This document shows positions 1 to 9,407 of a DNA stretch of 64,000 nucleotides, in pieces. Both the position numbers and the translations under genes were made by a program. Every line of letters begins with the position of its first letter. Within the stretch, counting starts at the first letter, position 1. The stretch comes from Chloroflexota bacterium (lineage in GTDB: Bacteria; Chloroflexota; Dormibacteria; Dormibacterales; Dormibacteraceae). The stretch is taken from positions 159,769-223,768 of the forward strand of contig VBFH01000022.1 in NCBI GenBank assembly GCA_005883575.1, given 5' to 3'. Under the pieces are notes generated by a model. That model was not told where the DNA came from and did no database searches. It saw only the letters and a list, made by a program, of their open reading frames with translations.

Positions 1-451
1 CGTCCCCGGTGAACAGATAACCGTTGATCTTCAGGGTCACACCTCCGGGGCTGTGCCCCGGCGTGTGCAGGACCTCGAACTCGAGCGAACCCGCCTGGTA
101 GGACTCGCCGTCGGCCAGCCGTGTCACGTTGTCGACCTGCGTTGCGATCGGGCCGAACTCGCGGCGGAGCGGGCGACCGCGCTCGACCACGTCGCGCTCT
201 GAGTCGTGGACCGCGATGGGGATGGAGCCAAACGCCTCGCGCAGCTCGTGCAGGCCGGCGATGTGATCGAGGTCGGTGTGCGTCAGAAGGATCGCTCTGA
301 CGTTGACGCCCCGCTCGCGCGCGGCGTCGATGACCAGCTCCGGCTCGAGGTTGGAGTCGACGACGACGGCGTCATGCGTCGCCTCGTCTTCGACCAGGTA
401 GGAGTTGGTGCCGAATCGCCGATCGGCGGTGACCTCGACCCGAACCTTCAC
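1..451 (-). CDS. MBL-fold metallo-hydrolase, C-terminus cut by window edge
   Basis: Translating the minus strand from a GTG at 449-451 gives 150 residues of a metallo-beta-lactamase-fold hydrolase of the glyoxalase II-like type, running off the left edge. The metal-binding motif is THTDLDHIAG at residues 57-66. The usual second histidine of THxHxDH is Asp here, a variant I know from other MBL subfamilies. HTPGHSPGG follows near residue 133 and a metal-site TGD at the edge. The GTG overlaps the TGA of the preceding gene (GTGA), so translation is probably coupled to the START-GNAT gene and to rel. The substrate cannot be told from the sequence. Confidence 0.85.
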   Translation of the reverse strand, partial: MKVRVEVTADRRFGTNSYLVEDEATHDAVVVDSNLEPELVIDAARERGVNVRAILLTHTDLDHIAGLHELREAFGSIPIAVHDSERDVVERGRPLRREFGPIATQVDNVTRLADGESYQAGSLEFEVLHTPGHSPGGVTLKINGYLFTGD

Positions 452-1452
452 AAGGCCTTGCGGACGACGACGTACGGGCCAGTCTCGCGGTGTGGCTCAA
501 AGCCCGCCCGAAGGTACATGCTCAACGGGCCGCGGTAGTTCGACTGCGGGGATTGCTTGTCATTGATGGGATAAGCCTCGGCCACCTTGACGCCTCGATC
601 CCGCAATCGCGACACGGCGGCGTCAAGCAGACGGGACGCAACGCCATGGCCGCGATACGGCGCCGCGATCACGAAGCAGGCGATCGAACCTACGCCGTCG
701 TACTGCCTCGCATCGAGCTCGAAGCGATGCATCACCCCAGCGAGCCGCGTCGTCTCCCCGTAATTGCACCAGCCGACGGGCTTACCGTCGACGTACGCGA
801 GGAGCGCAGTCACATGGCCGCGTGAGATGGACTCACTCATGTCGCGGCGGTTGTCTTGGGCTGTACGAACAGCCCACTCCTCTTCGGATTGAGAGCGATG
901 CGTCTCCATGCAGTAGCACGACTGCCAGCCAGGGAAGTCGCGGAATGCGTGGTGATCGAAAAACTCCTGGTAGTCACCGACTCGGTCCGGCGTCACGTCG
1001 TGAACTTCGATCTTTCCGATCTCCGGCAAGCGCTCGATCTCAGCCTGCGCCGCCGGGTCGTGCTCGAGCCGAAGGCCCTGCAGCACGCCCTGGCCCTCGG
1101 ATGCAAGCAAACCGCCGACGATGTCGCCCGCCTCCCACGACATGCGGACACGACAACCCGAGCCTTCGCTGAACACCTCCCACCTCATTGTGTGCGGCGG
1201 CTGCCGCGCGAAGATCGGTGCGTAGACAAAGCGCGTGCTCGCAACGAGTCGGTGAGGCGCTTCCAGCTCGACGATCTCGGACTCCTCGGCGAGCCCTCCT
1301 CTCCCGTCCACCCAGCGGATGGTCTCTCCCTTCCCGAAAGTGCCTTCCGGGGTCAGGCGGAAGTACCACCGGTGGGGCGCGGGCGCCACCAGCGCCTTCC
1401 AGGCGGCGTCGGCGGGCGTGTCGAGATAGACCTCATGGGAACCGCGGTTCAT
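448..1452 (-). CDS. START-like (SRPBCC) / GNAT acetyltransferase fusion protein
   Basis: This 334-residue protein has two domains. Residues 1 to about 133 resemble the AHSA1/SRPBCC ligand-binding fold, with the typical opening EVYLDTPADAAWKAL and a WEVF...W pattern. Residues about 148-334 form a GNAT N-acetyltransferase with the acetyl-CoA pyrophosphate-binding segment YRGHGVASRLL and a C-terminal YLRAGFEPH typical of the family. The ATG overlaps the rel stop codon (ATGA), and its own stop overlaps the next gene, so it sits in the middle of a coupled operon. The fusion suggests a small hydrophobic substrate or ligand controlling acetylation, but that is inference and neither the acceptor nor the ligand can be named. 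Confidence 0.75.
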   Translation of the reverse strand: MNRGSHEVYLDTPADAAWKALVAPAPHRWYFRLTPEGTFGKGETIRWVDGRGGLAEESEIVELEAPHRLVASTRFVYAPIFARQPPHTMRWEVFSEGSGCRVRMSWEAGDIVGGLLASEGQGVLQGLRLEHDPAAQAEIERLPEIGKIEVHDVTPDRVGDYQEFFDHHAFRDFPGWQSCYCMETHRSQSEEEWAVRTAQDNRRDMSESISRGHVTALLAYVDGKPVGWCNYGETTRLAGVMHRFELDARQYDGVGSIACFVIAAPYRGHGVASRLLDAAVSRLRDRGVKVAEAYPINDKQSPQSNYRGPLSMYLRAGFEPHRETGPYVVVRKAL

Positions 1453-3578
1453 GACGCCTCGCGCGCGACCGTGTGCACGTCCTTCACCCCCTCGAGTTTC
1501 TCCATCAGGCGCGACAGCTGTGCCAGCGAGTCGATCTCCACCGTAGCGGAGACGACCGCGGTCTTGTCGTCGTACACGTGGACCTCGAGGGCGGACATGT
1601 TGACGCGGTTTTCGGCCACCACCGTGGCGATGTCACGCATCAGTCCCTGGCGGTCCCAGGCCTCGATCTTGATCGCGACCGGATAGAGGTGCGATGCGTC
1701 GGTCTCCCAATCGACCGGGACCACTCGCGATGAGTCCTGCGCGTTGACGGCATTGATGCAGTCGGCGCGGTGGACCGTGACCCCTTTGCCCCGGGTGGTG
1801 TAGCCGACGATGGCGTCCCCGGGTACAGGCTGGCAGCATGTCGCGATCGTGGTCAGGATTCCCTTCTCTCCCCGGACCAGGACGCGTGGCGAGGGCTGGA
1901 CCTGCGGGATGAGCGGGATGGTGCGCAGGTCCCCGCCGGGGGTGTCGAGGCTCAGCGCCATGCGCATGACGACGGCGTGCGGAGAGAGGTCGCCGTAGCC
2001 GATGGCTGCCATGAAGTCGTCCACCGTGGCGAACCTGTGCAGCGTCGCCATCTCCTGCAGCTTTGGCTCGGGGAGGTCGCCGAGGCTGATGCGGTGCATG
2101 CGATGGAGCTCTTTGTCGAGAAGGTCGTGGCCCTTGGCCACGTTTTCCTCGCGGCGCTGGCTCTTGAACCACTTCCGGATCCGCTCCTTCGCGGACGCGC
2201 TCTTGACGAAGTTCAGCCAGTCACGGCTTGGGCCGTGCGGACCCTTCGATGTCAGGATCTCCACGATCTCGCCATTCTGCAGCGCGTAGTCGAGCGCCAC
2301 CATGCGCCCGTTGACCTTGGCGCCGATGCATCGGTGGCCGACTTCGGTGTGGATCCGATATGCGAAGTCGACCGGCGTCGATTCCGACGGAAGGTTGATG
2401 ACGTCGCCGCGCGGCGTGAACACGTAGACCTCGTCCTGGAACAGGTCCACCTTGACAGTGTTGAGGAACGACTCCGCATCCCCCACCTCGTTCTGCCACT
2501 CAAGCAGGCTGCGCAGCCAGGACAGCTTCTGGTCGAAGCTCGCGTCCTTGCCGCCTTCCTTATATGTCCAGTGAGCGGCGACGCCGAACTCCGCGACCCG
2601 GTGCATCTCCTGGGTCCGGATCTGGATCTCGATCGGCTCGCCGGTGTGGGTGATGACCGTCGTGTGCAGAGACTGATAGCCGTTGGACTTCGGCATCGCG
2701 ACGTAGTCCTTGAAACGTCCTGGCATCGGCTTCCACAGGGAGTGGACGACGCCGAGCACGCCGTAGCAGTCCCGCACCGTGTCGACCAGGACCCGGATCG
2801 CGGACAGGTCGTAGATCTCGGTGAAGTCCTTGTCCTCGCGGGTCATCTTCTGCCAGACGGAGTAGATGTGCTTCGGCCGGCCTGTGATCTCGGCCTGGAT
2901 CCCGACTTTCTCCAACTCACGGGCCAGTATCTCCCGCAGGTCGGAGACGAGCGCCTCACGGTCGTCGCGCTTGCGGGCGATGCGCCGGACGACGTCGTCG
3001 TAGGCCTCAGGCTCGAGGTTCCGGAACGCGAGGTCCTCGAGCTCCCACTTGATCTGGCCGATGCCGAGCCGATGGGCGAGCGGGGCGTAGATGTCGAGGG
3101 TCTCGCGGGAGATCTTCCGGCGCTTGGGCTCCGCGAGCGGCTCCAGCGTGCGCATGTTGTGCAGCCGGTCGGCGAGCTTGATGAGGACCACGCGCAGGTC
3201 CTCCGCCATCGCCACCATCATCTTGCGGATGTTCTCGGCCTGCTGCTGCTGGTCGGTGCGCAGGGAGATCCGCCCCAGCTTGGTGACTCCCTCCACCAGC
3301 CGCGCCACCTCCCCTCCGAACTCGCGCTTGACCTCCTCGGCGGTCAGGTTGGTGTCCTCGACCGTGTCGTGCAGGAGGGCAGCGGCGATGGTCTCGGCGT
3401 CCAGCTCCAGGTCGGCGAGGATGGCGGCCACCTCGAGGGGGTGGTTGACGTAGTCCTCGCCCGAAAGCCGGTGCTGCCCGTGGTGGGCGGTCGCCGCGCG
3501 CTCGTAGGCCTTGCGAACCATCACCTGGCCCTTTGGGTCGAGGTGATCGGCGATCCTGAGGAGCTCGGAGACCGTCAA
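1449..3578 (-). CDS. rel: Bifunctional (p)ppGpp synthetase/hydrolase, Rel/SpoT family
   Basis: This cytoplasmic enzyme makes and degrades the stringent-response alarmone (p)ppGpp. The full 709-residue architecture is present. An HD hydrolase domain has HDTVEDT at residues 70-76. The synthetase domain (about 230-345) has GYQSLHTTV. A TGS domain follows (about 385-445), and a C-terminal ACT domain covers about 632-707. The start is TTG at 3576-3578. The residues right after it (LLRIADHLDP...VRKAYERAA) align with the usual Rel N-terminus, so an internal ATG would remove conserved sequence. Since the HD motif is intact, a bifunctional enzyme is expected. The gene leads the operon with the START-GNAT and MBL genes and diverges from the HD-GYP gene across 77 bases. 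Confidence 0.96.
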   Translation of the reverse strand: MTVSELLRIADHLDPKGQVMVRKAYERAATAHHGQHRLSGEDYVNHPLEVAAILADLELDAETIAAALLHDTVEDTNLTAEEVKREFGGEVARLVEGVTKLGRISLRTDQQQQAENIRKMMVAMAEDLRVVLIKLADRLHNMRTLEPLAEPKRRKISRETLDIYAPLAHRLGIGQIKWELEDLAFRNLEPEAYDDVVRRIARKRDDREALVSDLREILARELEKVGIQAEITGRPKHIYSVWQKMTREDKDFTEIYDLSAIRVLVDTVRDCYGVLGVVHSLWKPMPGRFKDYVAMPKSNGYQSLHTTVITHTGEPIEIQIRTQEMHRVAEFGVAAHWTYKEGGKDASFDQKLSWLRSLLEWQNEVGDAESFLNTVKVDLFQDEVYVFTPRGDVINLPSESTPVDFAYRIHTEVGHRCIGAKVNGRMVALDYALQNGEIVEILTSKGPHGPSRDWLNFVKSASAKERIRKWFKSQRREENVAKGHDLLDKELHRMHRISLGDLPEPKLQEMATLHRFATVDDFMAAIGYGDLSPHAVVMRMALSLDTPGGDLRTIPLIPQVQPSPRVLVRGEKGILTTIATCCQPVPGDAIVGYTTRGKGVTVHRADCINAVNAQDSSRVVPVDWETDASHLYPVAIKIEAWDRQGLMRDIATVVAENRVNMSALEVHVYDDKTAVVSATVEIDSLAQLSRLMEKLEGVKDVHTVAREAS

Positions 3579-3655
3579 CTTGTGCCTGCCATGAAGTTTA
3601 AGTTGGCTATCTAGCTTCCCCTTCCGAACACAAACCTAGACTTACGAGCCGCCCA

Positions 3656-6637
3656 ATGAGTTCGGGACGAGCCGCTTTGAGCTTCCGAATCGGTTTCTCC
3701 GCGGTAGCCGCGGTTCTCCTTCTGGCCGGCGCATCGCTCAACGCTGGCGGCCGCGAGGAGGGCGCGACCGCCCTCGCGGCGGCTTCCGGGCTCCTCGCCA
3801 TGGCGGCCGGCGCCTCCTTTCGATGGTGGCGGCCGGCGGCGCCTCTCGCGGCGGCGGCGCTGATCCTTGCGGTGGCGATCGCCCAGTTCAACGCCCGGCA
3901 GGGCGACCTCGTCATCCAGCTGGGCGGCCTGGTGCTGCTGGCCCTGGGAGGAGCGCTGGGCATGATCGCCTACAGGAGCTTTGCGGGGGAGCTCCAGCAG
4001 CAGGCCGGCGAGGCGGCAAGGCTCACCGCCCAGCTTGGGATGAAGCATCAAGCCTTCGTGGCCGCCACGTCCGACATGAACGGAACCCGACCGGGGGATA
4101 CGACCGCGATCACGTCCGGCATCGCCGCGAACGTGGGGGCCGACTTTGCCTGCTGCTACCTGGCATCGGCTGACGGGCGGCGGTTCGTGCCCCAACCCCC
4201 AGGCCTGGGGGTCGAACGCCTGCGGCCCCAGGCTGTCAACCGCCCACACGACAACGCGGGACCGCTCCTGTCAGCCATTGAAGCTCGTGGCTCCTTCGTG
4301 GCGGCGGACGAGAACGGCTTGGTGGAGCTGATCAGCTACCTGCCGGAAGACTTCCACCTGCACAGCCTGATCGCAGTTCCCATGCCGATGGACGACCATA
4401 TCGGCGGATTCATAGTCCTGGGCCGTACAACCGGCGAGTTCAGCGACGACGACAAGCGGCTTGCCGCGACCCTCGCGGCGCGGGCGGGGGCGCAGGTCTC
4501 GAGCGCTCAGCTCGTTGCGCTGACCCGACACGAGTCGGCCCGCTACTCGCTCATGAACGAGCTCGTCAAGGAAGCGTCGGGCAAGACGATGACCGAAGTG
4601 CTCGAGCTCGTCATCGGCCGCGGCTCCGAGGTGATCCGCTATGACACCGGGCGCGCGCTCATGTTCCAGCCCGACAACAGCTACGCCTGGCTTGATGCCG
4701 CCAACCCGGGTTCGGACGTAATCGACGGACCGCTCGCCCGGGTGCGCGACGGCGAGACCATGCTGCGCAACCTGGTCACCGAGGATGAGGGAATCTACTC
4801 CGGGCTCCATCCGGAACGCTTCGGCGGCACCGTCAACGAGGCGCTGACGCCGATTCGAGGCAAGTCGGGGGTGATCGGGGCGCTCTGCCTGGGCAGGCGA
4901 GGGACCACCGGCTTCAGCCAGCAGGACGTCAGCGCGCTGGACGATCTGGGCTCGATGGCAGGCGTGGCGGTCGAGAACTCGCGCATCCTCCAGGTCGTGA
5001 GCGGCCAGGCCTCGCGCCTTGATGTGGCGCTGGACGCCCTCGGTGAGGTGTCGGCGGCGCTCACCACCGTGACGCAGGGCTCCCGGGTCCTGGAGCAGAA
5101 GACTCTCGAGGCCGCGATCCGGGTGGTGGATGGCTCGGCGGGACTGCTGACGCGCTCCAGCGACGAGGGTCACCAGGTCGCGATCATGTCGGTCGGCCTT
5201 TCGGACCTGGAGGGGATGCTGTTCCAGAACGGGCAGGGCATGGTCGGAGCCACGATGCTCAGCCGGCGGGCCACTGCTGTGGCCGACCTGACGGCGCAGC
5301 TGGAGCTTGCCGCCCCGCCCGACCTCGTCGCGAGCGGCTTCAAGGCAGCGATATGCGCGCCCATGCTCGAGGATGCTCAGCTCTGGGGCACGCTCTCGGT
5401 GTTCGACGACAAGAAGCGGGAGTGGACGGCCGACGACCAGCGCGTGCTCGCGACCCTGGGCAACCAGGGTGTGGTCGCCGTGCGCAACGCCGAGCTCTAC
5501 GAGAAGAACGAGCGCAGCATCTGGGAGCTGCGCAACCTCCAAGAGGCCTTGCAGGCCGCCACCTCGACGCTGGATCTCAAACAGGTGTTGCAGCAAGTCC
5601 TGGCTGGTGCGGCCAAAGCTTCATCGGCGCAGATCGGATGCCTCGCCCTGGACGACTCGGGGAAGTTGACTCTCAAGGGCGGTTTCGGCACCGACCACCT
5701 CACCGCAGAGAAGCTGGCTCTCGACATCGGAGGAGACATCTGCCGGCGCGTCATGCAGTCGGGCGAACCGGTGATGGAGGCGCGAGTCCAGGAGTCGAAG
5801 GCGGAGAGCCCCCTCAACCCGCGCGCCGTGCTGTGCGTGCCCATCACGCTGCGCGGGACGCCGCTCGGGGTGCTGTTTCTCGCCAACTATCAGGTCGGCC
5901 ATGCCTTTACAGCCGACCACCGCAACCTCGTCACCGAGCTCGCGACGCAGGCGGCGGTTGCGATCGACAACGCCCGGCTGTTCAAGGATCGCGAGGACGT
6001 GATCTTTCAGTCCCTGGTCGCGCTCGCGAACACCTCCGACGCGAGGGACCGCTACACGGCGGGACACTCGCAGCGGGTCACGCAGTACGCGCTGATGATC
6101 GCGCGGCAGATGAGGTATTCGCCCAATGACCAGAGCGCGTGGGTGCGGCTCGAGCGTGGTTGCCGCTTGCACGACATTGGCAAGATCGGCGTCCCCGATG
6201 AAATCTTGAGAAAGACCGGCAAGCTGACCGAGGCGGAGTTCGAGAAGATGAAAGAGCACACGACAGTCGGGTTCAACATCCTGAGCGCGCTCAAGATGCT
6301 GACGGACGAGCTGGTGATCGTCCGTTCGCACCACGAGCGGTACGACGGCAAGGGTTATCCCGATCGGAAGAAAGGCGATGAGCTGCCCATCTTCGCGTGG
6401 ATCGTGAGCGCGGCGGATGCGATCGACGCGATGACTTCGGACCGCCCGTACCGAAAGGGGATGTCGCTGGAGGTGGCGATAGAGCAGGTCCGGGAGGGAG
6501 CGGGGACGCATTTCCACCCCGATGTCGTCGAGGCCGTGCTTGACGCGGCTCAGAGCGGGACGTTGACGCTCATTCCTCAGGAGTCGCTTCACCCGGACGC
6601 GCCCACGATCGGGGCGTTTGAGAATCCCGTCGCCTAG
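3656..6637 (+). CDS. Membrane-anchored multi-GAF sensor with HD-GYP c-di-GMP phosphodiesterase domain
   Basis: This 993-residue protein begins with four predicted membrane helices (about 7-30, 38-55, 58-78 and 84-105). About four GAF-like sensor modules follow (roughly 145-280, 300-445, 465-615 and 640-775). The C-terminal HD-GYP domain (about 785-975) has H-D-I-G-K at 839-843 and HHERYDGKGYP from 892, so all catalytic motifs are present. The expected reaction is hydrolysis of cyclic di-GMP to pGpG or GMP at the inner membrane face, controlled by a signal sensed through the GAF domains. The GAF ligand is unknown. No GGDEF domain is present. The gene diverges from rel and converges on proS, with a hairpin in the gap. 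GAF boundaries are approximate. Confidence 0.9.
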   Translation: MSSGRAALSFRIGFSAVAAVLLLAGASLNAGGREEGATALAAASGLLAMAAGASFRWWRPAAPLAAAALILAVAIAQFNARQGDLVIQLGGLVLLALGGALGMIAYRSFAGELQQQAGEAARLTAQLGMKHQAFVAATSDMNGTRPGDTTAITSGIAANVGADFACCYLASADGRRFVPQPPGLGVERLRPQAVNRPHDNAGPLLSAIEARGSFVAADENGLVELISYLPEDFHLHSLIAVPMPMDDHIGGFIVLGRTTGEFSDDDKRLAATLAARAGAQVSSAQLVALTRHESARYSLMNELVKEASGKTMTEVLELVIGRGSEVIRYDTGRALMFQPDNSYAWLDAANPGSDVIDGPLARVRDGETMLRNLVTEDEGIYSGLHPERFGGTVNEALTPIRGKSGVIGALCLGRRGTTGFSQQDVSALDDLGSMAGVAVENSRILQVVSGQASRLDVALDALGEVSAALTTVTQGSRVLEQKTLEAAIRVVDGSAGLLTRSSDEGHQVAIMSVGLSDLEGMLFQNGQGMVGATMLSRRATAVADLTAQLELAAPPDLVASGFKAAICAPMLEDAQLWGTLSVFDDKKREWTADDQRVLATLGNQGVVAVRNAELYEKNERSIWELRNLQEALQAATSTLDLKQVLQQVLAGAAKASSAQIGCLALDDSGKLTLKGGFGTDHLTAEKLALDIGGDICRRVMQSGEPVMEARVQESKAESPLNPRAVLCVPITLRGTPLGVLFLANYQVGHAFTADHRNLVTELATQAAVAIDNARLFKDREDVIFQSLVALANTSDARDRYTAGHSQRVTQYALMIARQMRYSPNDQSAWVRLERGCRLHDIGKIGVPDEILRKTGKLTEAEFEKMKEHTTVGFNILSALKMLTDELVIVRSHHERYDGKGYPDRKKGDELPIFAWIVSAADAIDAMTSDRPYRKGMSLEVAIEQVREGAGTHFHPDVVEAVLDAAQSGTLTLIPQESLHPDAPTIGAFENPVA

Positions 6638-6698
6638 TCCCTCTCATTACGGCGCCGCCCCCGGTTAGTCCGGACGAAGCCGCCTGAAGGCCGAAACA

Positions 6699-6728
6699 AA
6701 CCCCGGATGGTCCGGACTATCCGGGGTT
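6699..6728. terminator. Bidirectional hairpin terminator between HD-GYP gene and proS
   Basis: A perfect 10-base inverted repeat (AACCCCGGAT / ATCCGGGGTT) with a 10-base loop lies in the 97-base gap between two convergent genes. It can form on either transcript. There is no long T-run, so it may be a weak or factor-assisted terminator. Confidence 0.7.
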
Positions 6729-6734
6729 GTTGGT

Positions 6735-8216
6735 TCAGTAGGCCTTGGCCAGGGCCACGCGGGATTTCGCGGGCCGACCACATACAAAGCACCTGCCCGA
6801 TACCTTTGTCTCTTCGTCGATAGTGCGGATGGTCACGCCGCCGGCATCGGTCTTGATGCGCGCCTCCTCCTCCCCCTCCCCACACCACTGCGTCCACACG
6901 AAACCTCCGCGCTCGCGGAAATGCGCGACGACCTGGTCCAGCGTCTCGAGCTGGTAGGTGTTGTCACTCTGGTAGTTGAGGGCGCGATCGAAAAGCTTCT
7001 TCTGAAAGGCGTCTAGCTCGTGGGCCAGCCGCTTGCCGATGCCGGAGATGGGCACCCCGACCTTTTGTCGCGCCAGGCGGTCGACCATCTCCACCTGTCC
7101 CGCGTCCGCGTCACGGCCACCCACGTTGAGGCGGATCGGCACGCCCTTCAGCTCCCAGTGCGCGTACTTGTCGCCGGGCCGCTCGTCGCGCCAGTCGACG
7201 CGGTGCCGGATGCCCGCGGCCCTCAGGTTGGGCGACCAGGTGTCGATGAAGCGCTCGACCTTCGTCCGGCTCTCATCGTCGCGGAAGATGGGCACGATCA
7301 CAACCTGGATGGGAGCAATTTTTGGAGGCATGATCAGGCCCGAGTCGTCGCCGTGCGCCATCACCAGGGCTCCGACGAGCCGCGTGCTGATGCCCCAGGA
7401 GGTCGAGTAGCACAGCTCGCGCGCGTTTTCCCGGTTCGAAAACGAGATGTCGTAGGCCCGGGCGAAGTTCTGGCCGAAGTAGTGCGACGTACCCATCTGC
7501 AGCGCCAGCCCGTCGCGCATCAAGCCTTCCACCGTCAGTGTGTGCACGGCGCCCGGAAACGTCTCGGCGGGTGACTTCCTACCGGTGAGCACCGGTACGG
7601 CAAGCCAGTCCTCGGCGATGGAACGGTAGTAGCCGAGGATCAAGTCCGCCTCTTGCATCGCTTCGTCCGCCGACGCGTGAAAAGTGTGGCCCTCCTGCCA
7701 CCAGAACTCGCGGCTGCGCAGAAAAAGGCGTGAGCGCATCTCCCAGCGGACGACGCTGTTCCACTGGTTGGTCAGCTTGGGCAGGTCGCGGTGGCTTTGG
7801 ATGTAGCGCTTGATGAGCGGGCCGATGATCGTCTCCGAGGTGGGCCGCACGGCGAGGGGCTCCTCTAGCTCTTCCATCGAGCCGCCCGCCCGGGTGACCC
7901 ACGCAACCTCGGGCGCGAACCCCTCGATGTGCTCGGCCTCCTTCATCAAGTACTCGCGAGGGATCAGGAGCGGAAAAGCCCAGTTCTCGTGTCCGCTCTC
8001 TTTGATCATGTCGTCGAAGGCGCGCATGATCGCCTCCCACATCGCCCACCCATAGGGACGGACGACCATCATCCCGCGCACGCCTGACCAGTCGGCGAGC
8101 TCGGCCTTGCGGACGACGTCTGTGTACCAGCGGTCGAAGTCGTCCGACATCTTGGTGACTTCCTTGACGAAGTCTTGCTGCTCCTCGGTTTCCTGTTTCA
8201 CGCCTTTGGCTCCCAT
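6735..8216 (-). CDS. proS: Prolyl-tRNA synthetase, archaeal/Thermus type (ProS type 3)
   Basis: This class II synthetase charges tRNA-Pro. At 493 residues it is the short form without the bacterial INS editing domain. The N-terminus (RWYTDVVRKAELADWSGVRG) and the C-terminus ending in AKAY are typical of the archaeal/Thermus-type enzyme, whose terminal Tyr reaches toward the active site. Motif 2 (RWEMRSRLFLRSREF) is intact. The C-terminal zinc domain has one Cys after TQW and a CFVCG pair, but the expected second Cys of the first pair is Glu (CGEGEEE), so metal binding may be altered. It is the last gene of the long isoprenoid/translation gene string and ends against a hairpin. Confidence 0.95.
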   Translation of the reverse strand: MGAKGVKQETEEQQDFVKEVTKMSDDFDRWYTDVVRKAELADWSGVRGMMVVRPYGWAMWEAIMRAFDDMIKESGHENWAFPLLIPREYLMKEAEHIEGFAPEVAWVTRAGGSMEELEEPLAVRPTSETIIGPLIKRYIQSHRDLPKLTNQWNSVVRWEMRSRLFLRSREFWWQEGHTFHASADEAMQEADLILGYYRSIAEDWLAVPVLTGRKSPAETFPGAVHTLTVEGLMRDGLALQMGTSHYFGQNFARAYDISFSNRENARELCYSTSWGISTRLVGALVMAHGDDSGLIMPPKIAPIQVVIVPIFRDDESRTKVERFIDTWSPNLRAAGIRHRVDWRDERPGDKYAHWELKGVPIRLNVGGRDADAGQVEMVDRLARQKVGVPISGIGKRLAHELDAFQKKLFDRALNYQSDNTYQLETLDQVVAHFRERGGFVWTQWCGEGEEEARIKTDAGGVTIRTIDEETKVSGRCFVCGRPAKSRVALAKAY

Positions 8217-8264
8217 GGTGAAGTAATCGAGTCGTGATCAGCCCGGCGGCGAGTACCTACCGGG

Positions 8265-9407
8265 CTACGACGGGAGCGGGGCCGGTGCGGCAGGGGCGTG
8301 CTCGGCTGCGATCGCGTCGATCTCGGCCAGTAGCAGTGTCAGCAATTCCTCCTGGGGCACGGTGCGGTACAGCTTACCTTTCTTGAAAATCACGCCCTTG
8401 CCGCGGCCGCCGGTGACGCCGATGTCGGCGTGGCGCGCCTCGGCGGGCCCGTTGACCACGCAGCCCATGACCGCGACTGTGATGGGCACCCTCAGCTTCG
8501 CTATGTAGGCCTCGACCGCCTTGACCGTGGGCACCATGTCGTACTCGAGCCGACCGCAGGTCGGACAGGCGATCAGGGTCGGGCTTTCGACCCGAAACGC
8601 GAGCGTCTTGAGGATCTCATGGGCGACTCGTACCTCCTCGCGGGGGTCCGACGTGGCGAGTGACACGCGGATCGTGTCGCCGATCCCCTCGCTGAGCAGG
8701 ATGCCCAGCCCGACCGAGCTGCGGATGCTCCCCGCCTCGACCGGGCCTGACTCGGTCACGCCCAGGTGGATCGGGTATGGGCGAGCCGCGGCGAACTTGC
8801 GGTTGGCGAGGATGTTGGTCCACACGTCGGTCGCCTTCAGCGAGACCTTGATGAAACCCGGGCCGTAGTCGAGGTCCTCGAGGATCTTGCAGTGTCCGAG
8901 CGCCACCTCCACCATCCGCGCCGCGGTCCGCTCGCGGTCGTCGCGGTCGATGTGGTGCTGCTCGCGCAGGCTCTTGTGGACCTCCTCTGGCAGCGAACCC
9001 GCGTTGACGCCGATGCGAAACGGAATCTGCCGCTCCTTGGCCGCGGTGACGACCCTCACGACCTTGTCGCGGTCGGGCAGGTTGCCCGGGTTCAGGCGCA
9101 GGCAGTGGACGCCCGCCTCGATCGCCATGAGCGCGAGCGTGTGGTCGTAGTGAATGTCGGCGATCACGGGCAGCGGCGAACCCTTGACGATCTCCTTGAG
9201 CGCCTCGGCGGCCTCACGGTCGGGCACCGCCGGGCGCACGATCTCGCAGCCGGCCTCTTGCAGCTCGTGGATCTGGCGCAGCGTCGCTTTGACGTCGCGC
9301 GTATCGGTCTTGGTCATCGTCTGGACAGCGATGGGCGCCGCGCCTCCGATGACCACCTCGCCGACCTTTACCGGGATCGCCTTCCGGCGATTCACGAAGG
9401 TGATCAC
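8265..9407 (-). CDS. ispG: 4-hydroxy-3-methylbut-2-enyl diphosphate synthase (IspG/GcpE)
   Basis: This is the penultimate enzyme of the MEP isoprenoid pathway, converting MEcPP to HMBPP with a [4Fe-4S] cluster and an external electron donor. The 380-residue product matches the usual length of the single-domain bacterial form. The cluster ligands are visible as CPTCG in the C-terminal third and GCVVNGPAEA, with the conserved Glu. The TIM-barrel start VKVGEVVIGGAAPIAVQTM is typical. Its ATG overlaps the rseP stop, and dxr, an earlier step of the same pathway, lies two genes upstream, so isoprenoid genes are co-expressed here. Confidence 0.96.
   Translation of the reverse strand: MITFVNRRKAIPVKVGEVVIGGAAPIAVQTMTKTDTRDVKATLRQIHELQEAGCEIVRPAVPDREAAEALKEIVKGSPLPVIADIHYDHTLALMAIEAGVHCLRLNPGNLPDRDKVVRVVTAAKERQIPFRIGVNAGSLPEEVHKSLREQHHIDRDDRERTAARMVEVALGHCKILEDLDYGPGFIKVSLKATDVWTNILANRKFAAARPYPIHLGVTESGPVEAGSIRSSVGLGILLSEGIGDTIRVSLATSDPREEVRVAHEILKTLAFRVESPTLIACPTCGRLEYDMVPTVKAVEAYIAKLRVPITVAVMGCVVNGPAEARHADIGVTGGRGKGVIFKKGKLYRTVPQEELLTLLLAEIDAIAAEHAPAAPAPLPS

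Noticed and set aside
1770..3614. A 614-codon open frame on the plus strand opposite rel
   Set aside because: It lies fully antisense to the clearly conserved Rel protein, and its translation is a low-information Val/Asp/Leu/Arg-rich sequence, as expected for the reverse strand of high-G+C genes.
3656..6637. A GGDEF domain within the multi-GAF protein
   Set aside because: No GGDEF or GGEEF motif is present; only the HD-GYP catalytic motifs are.
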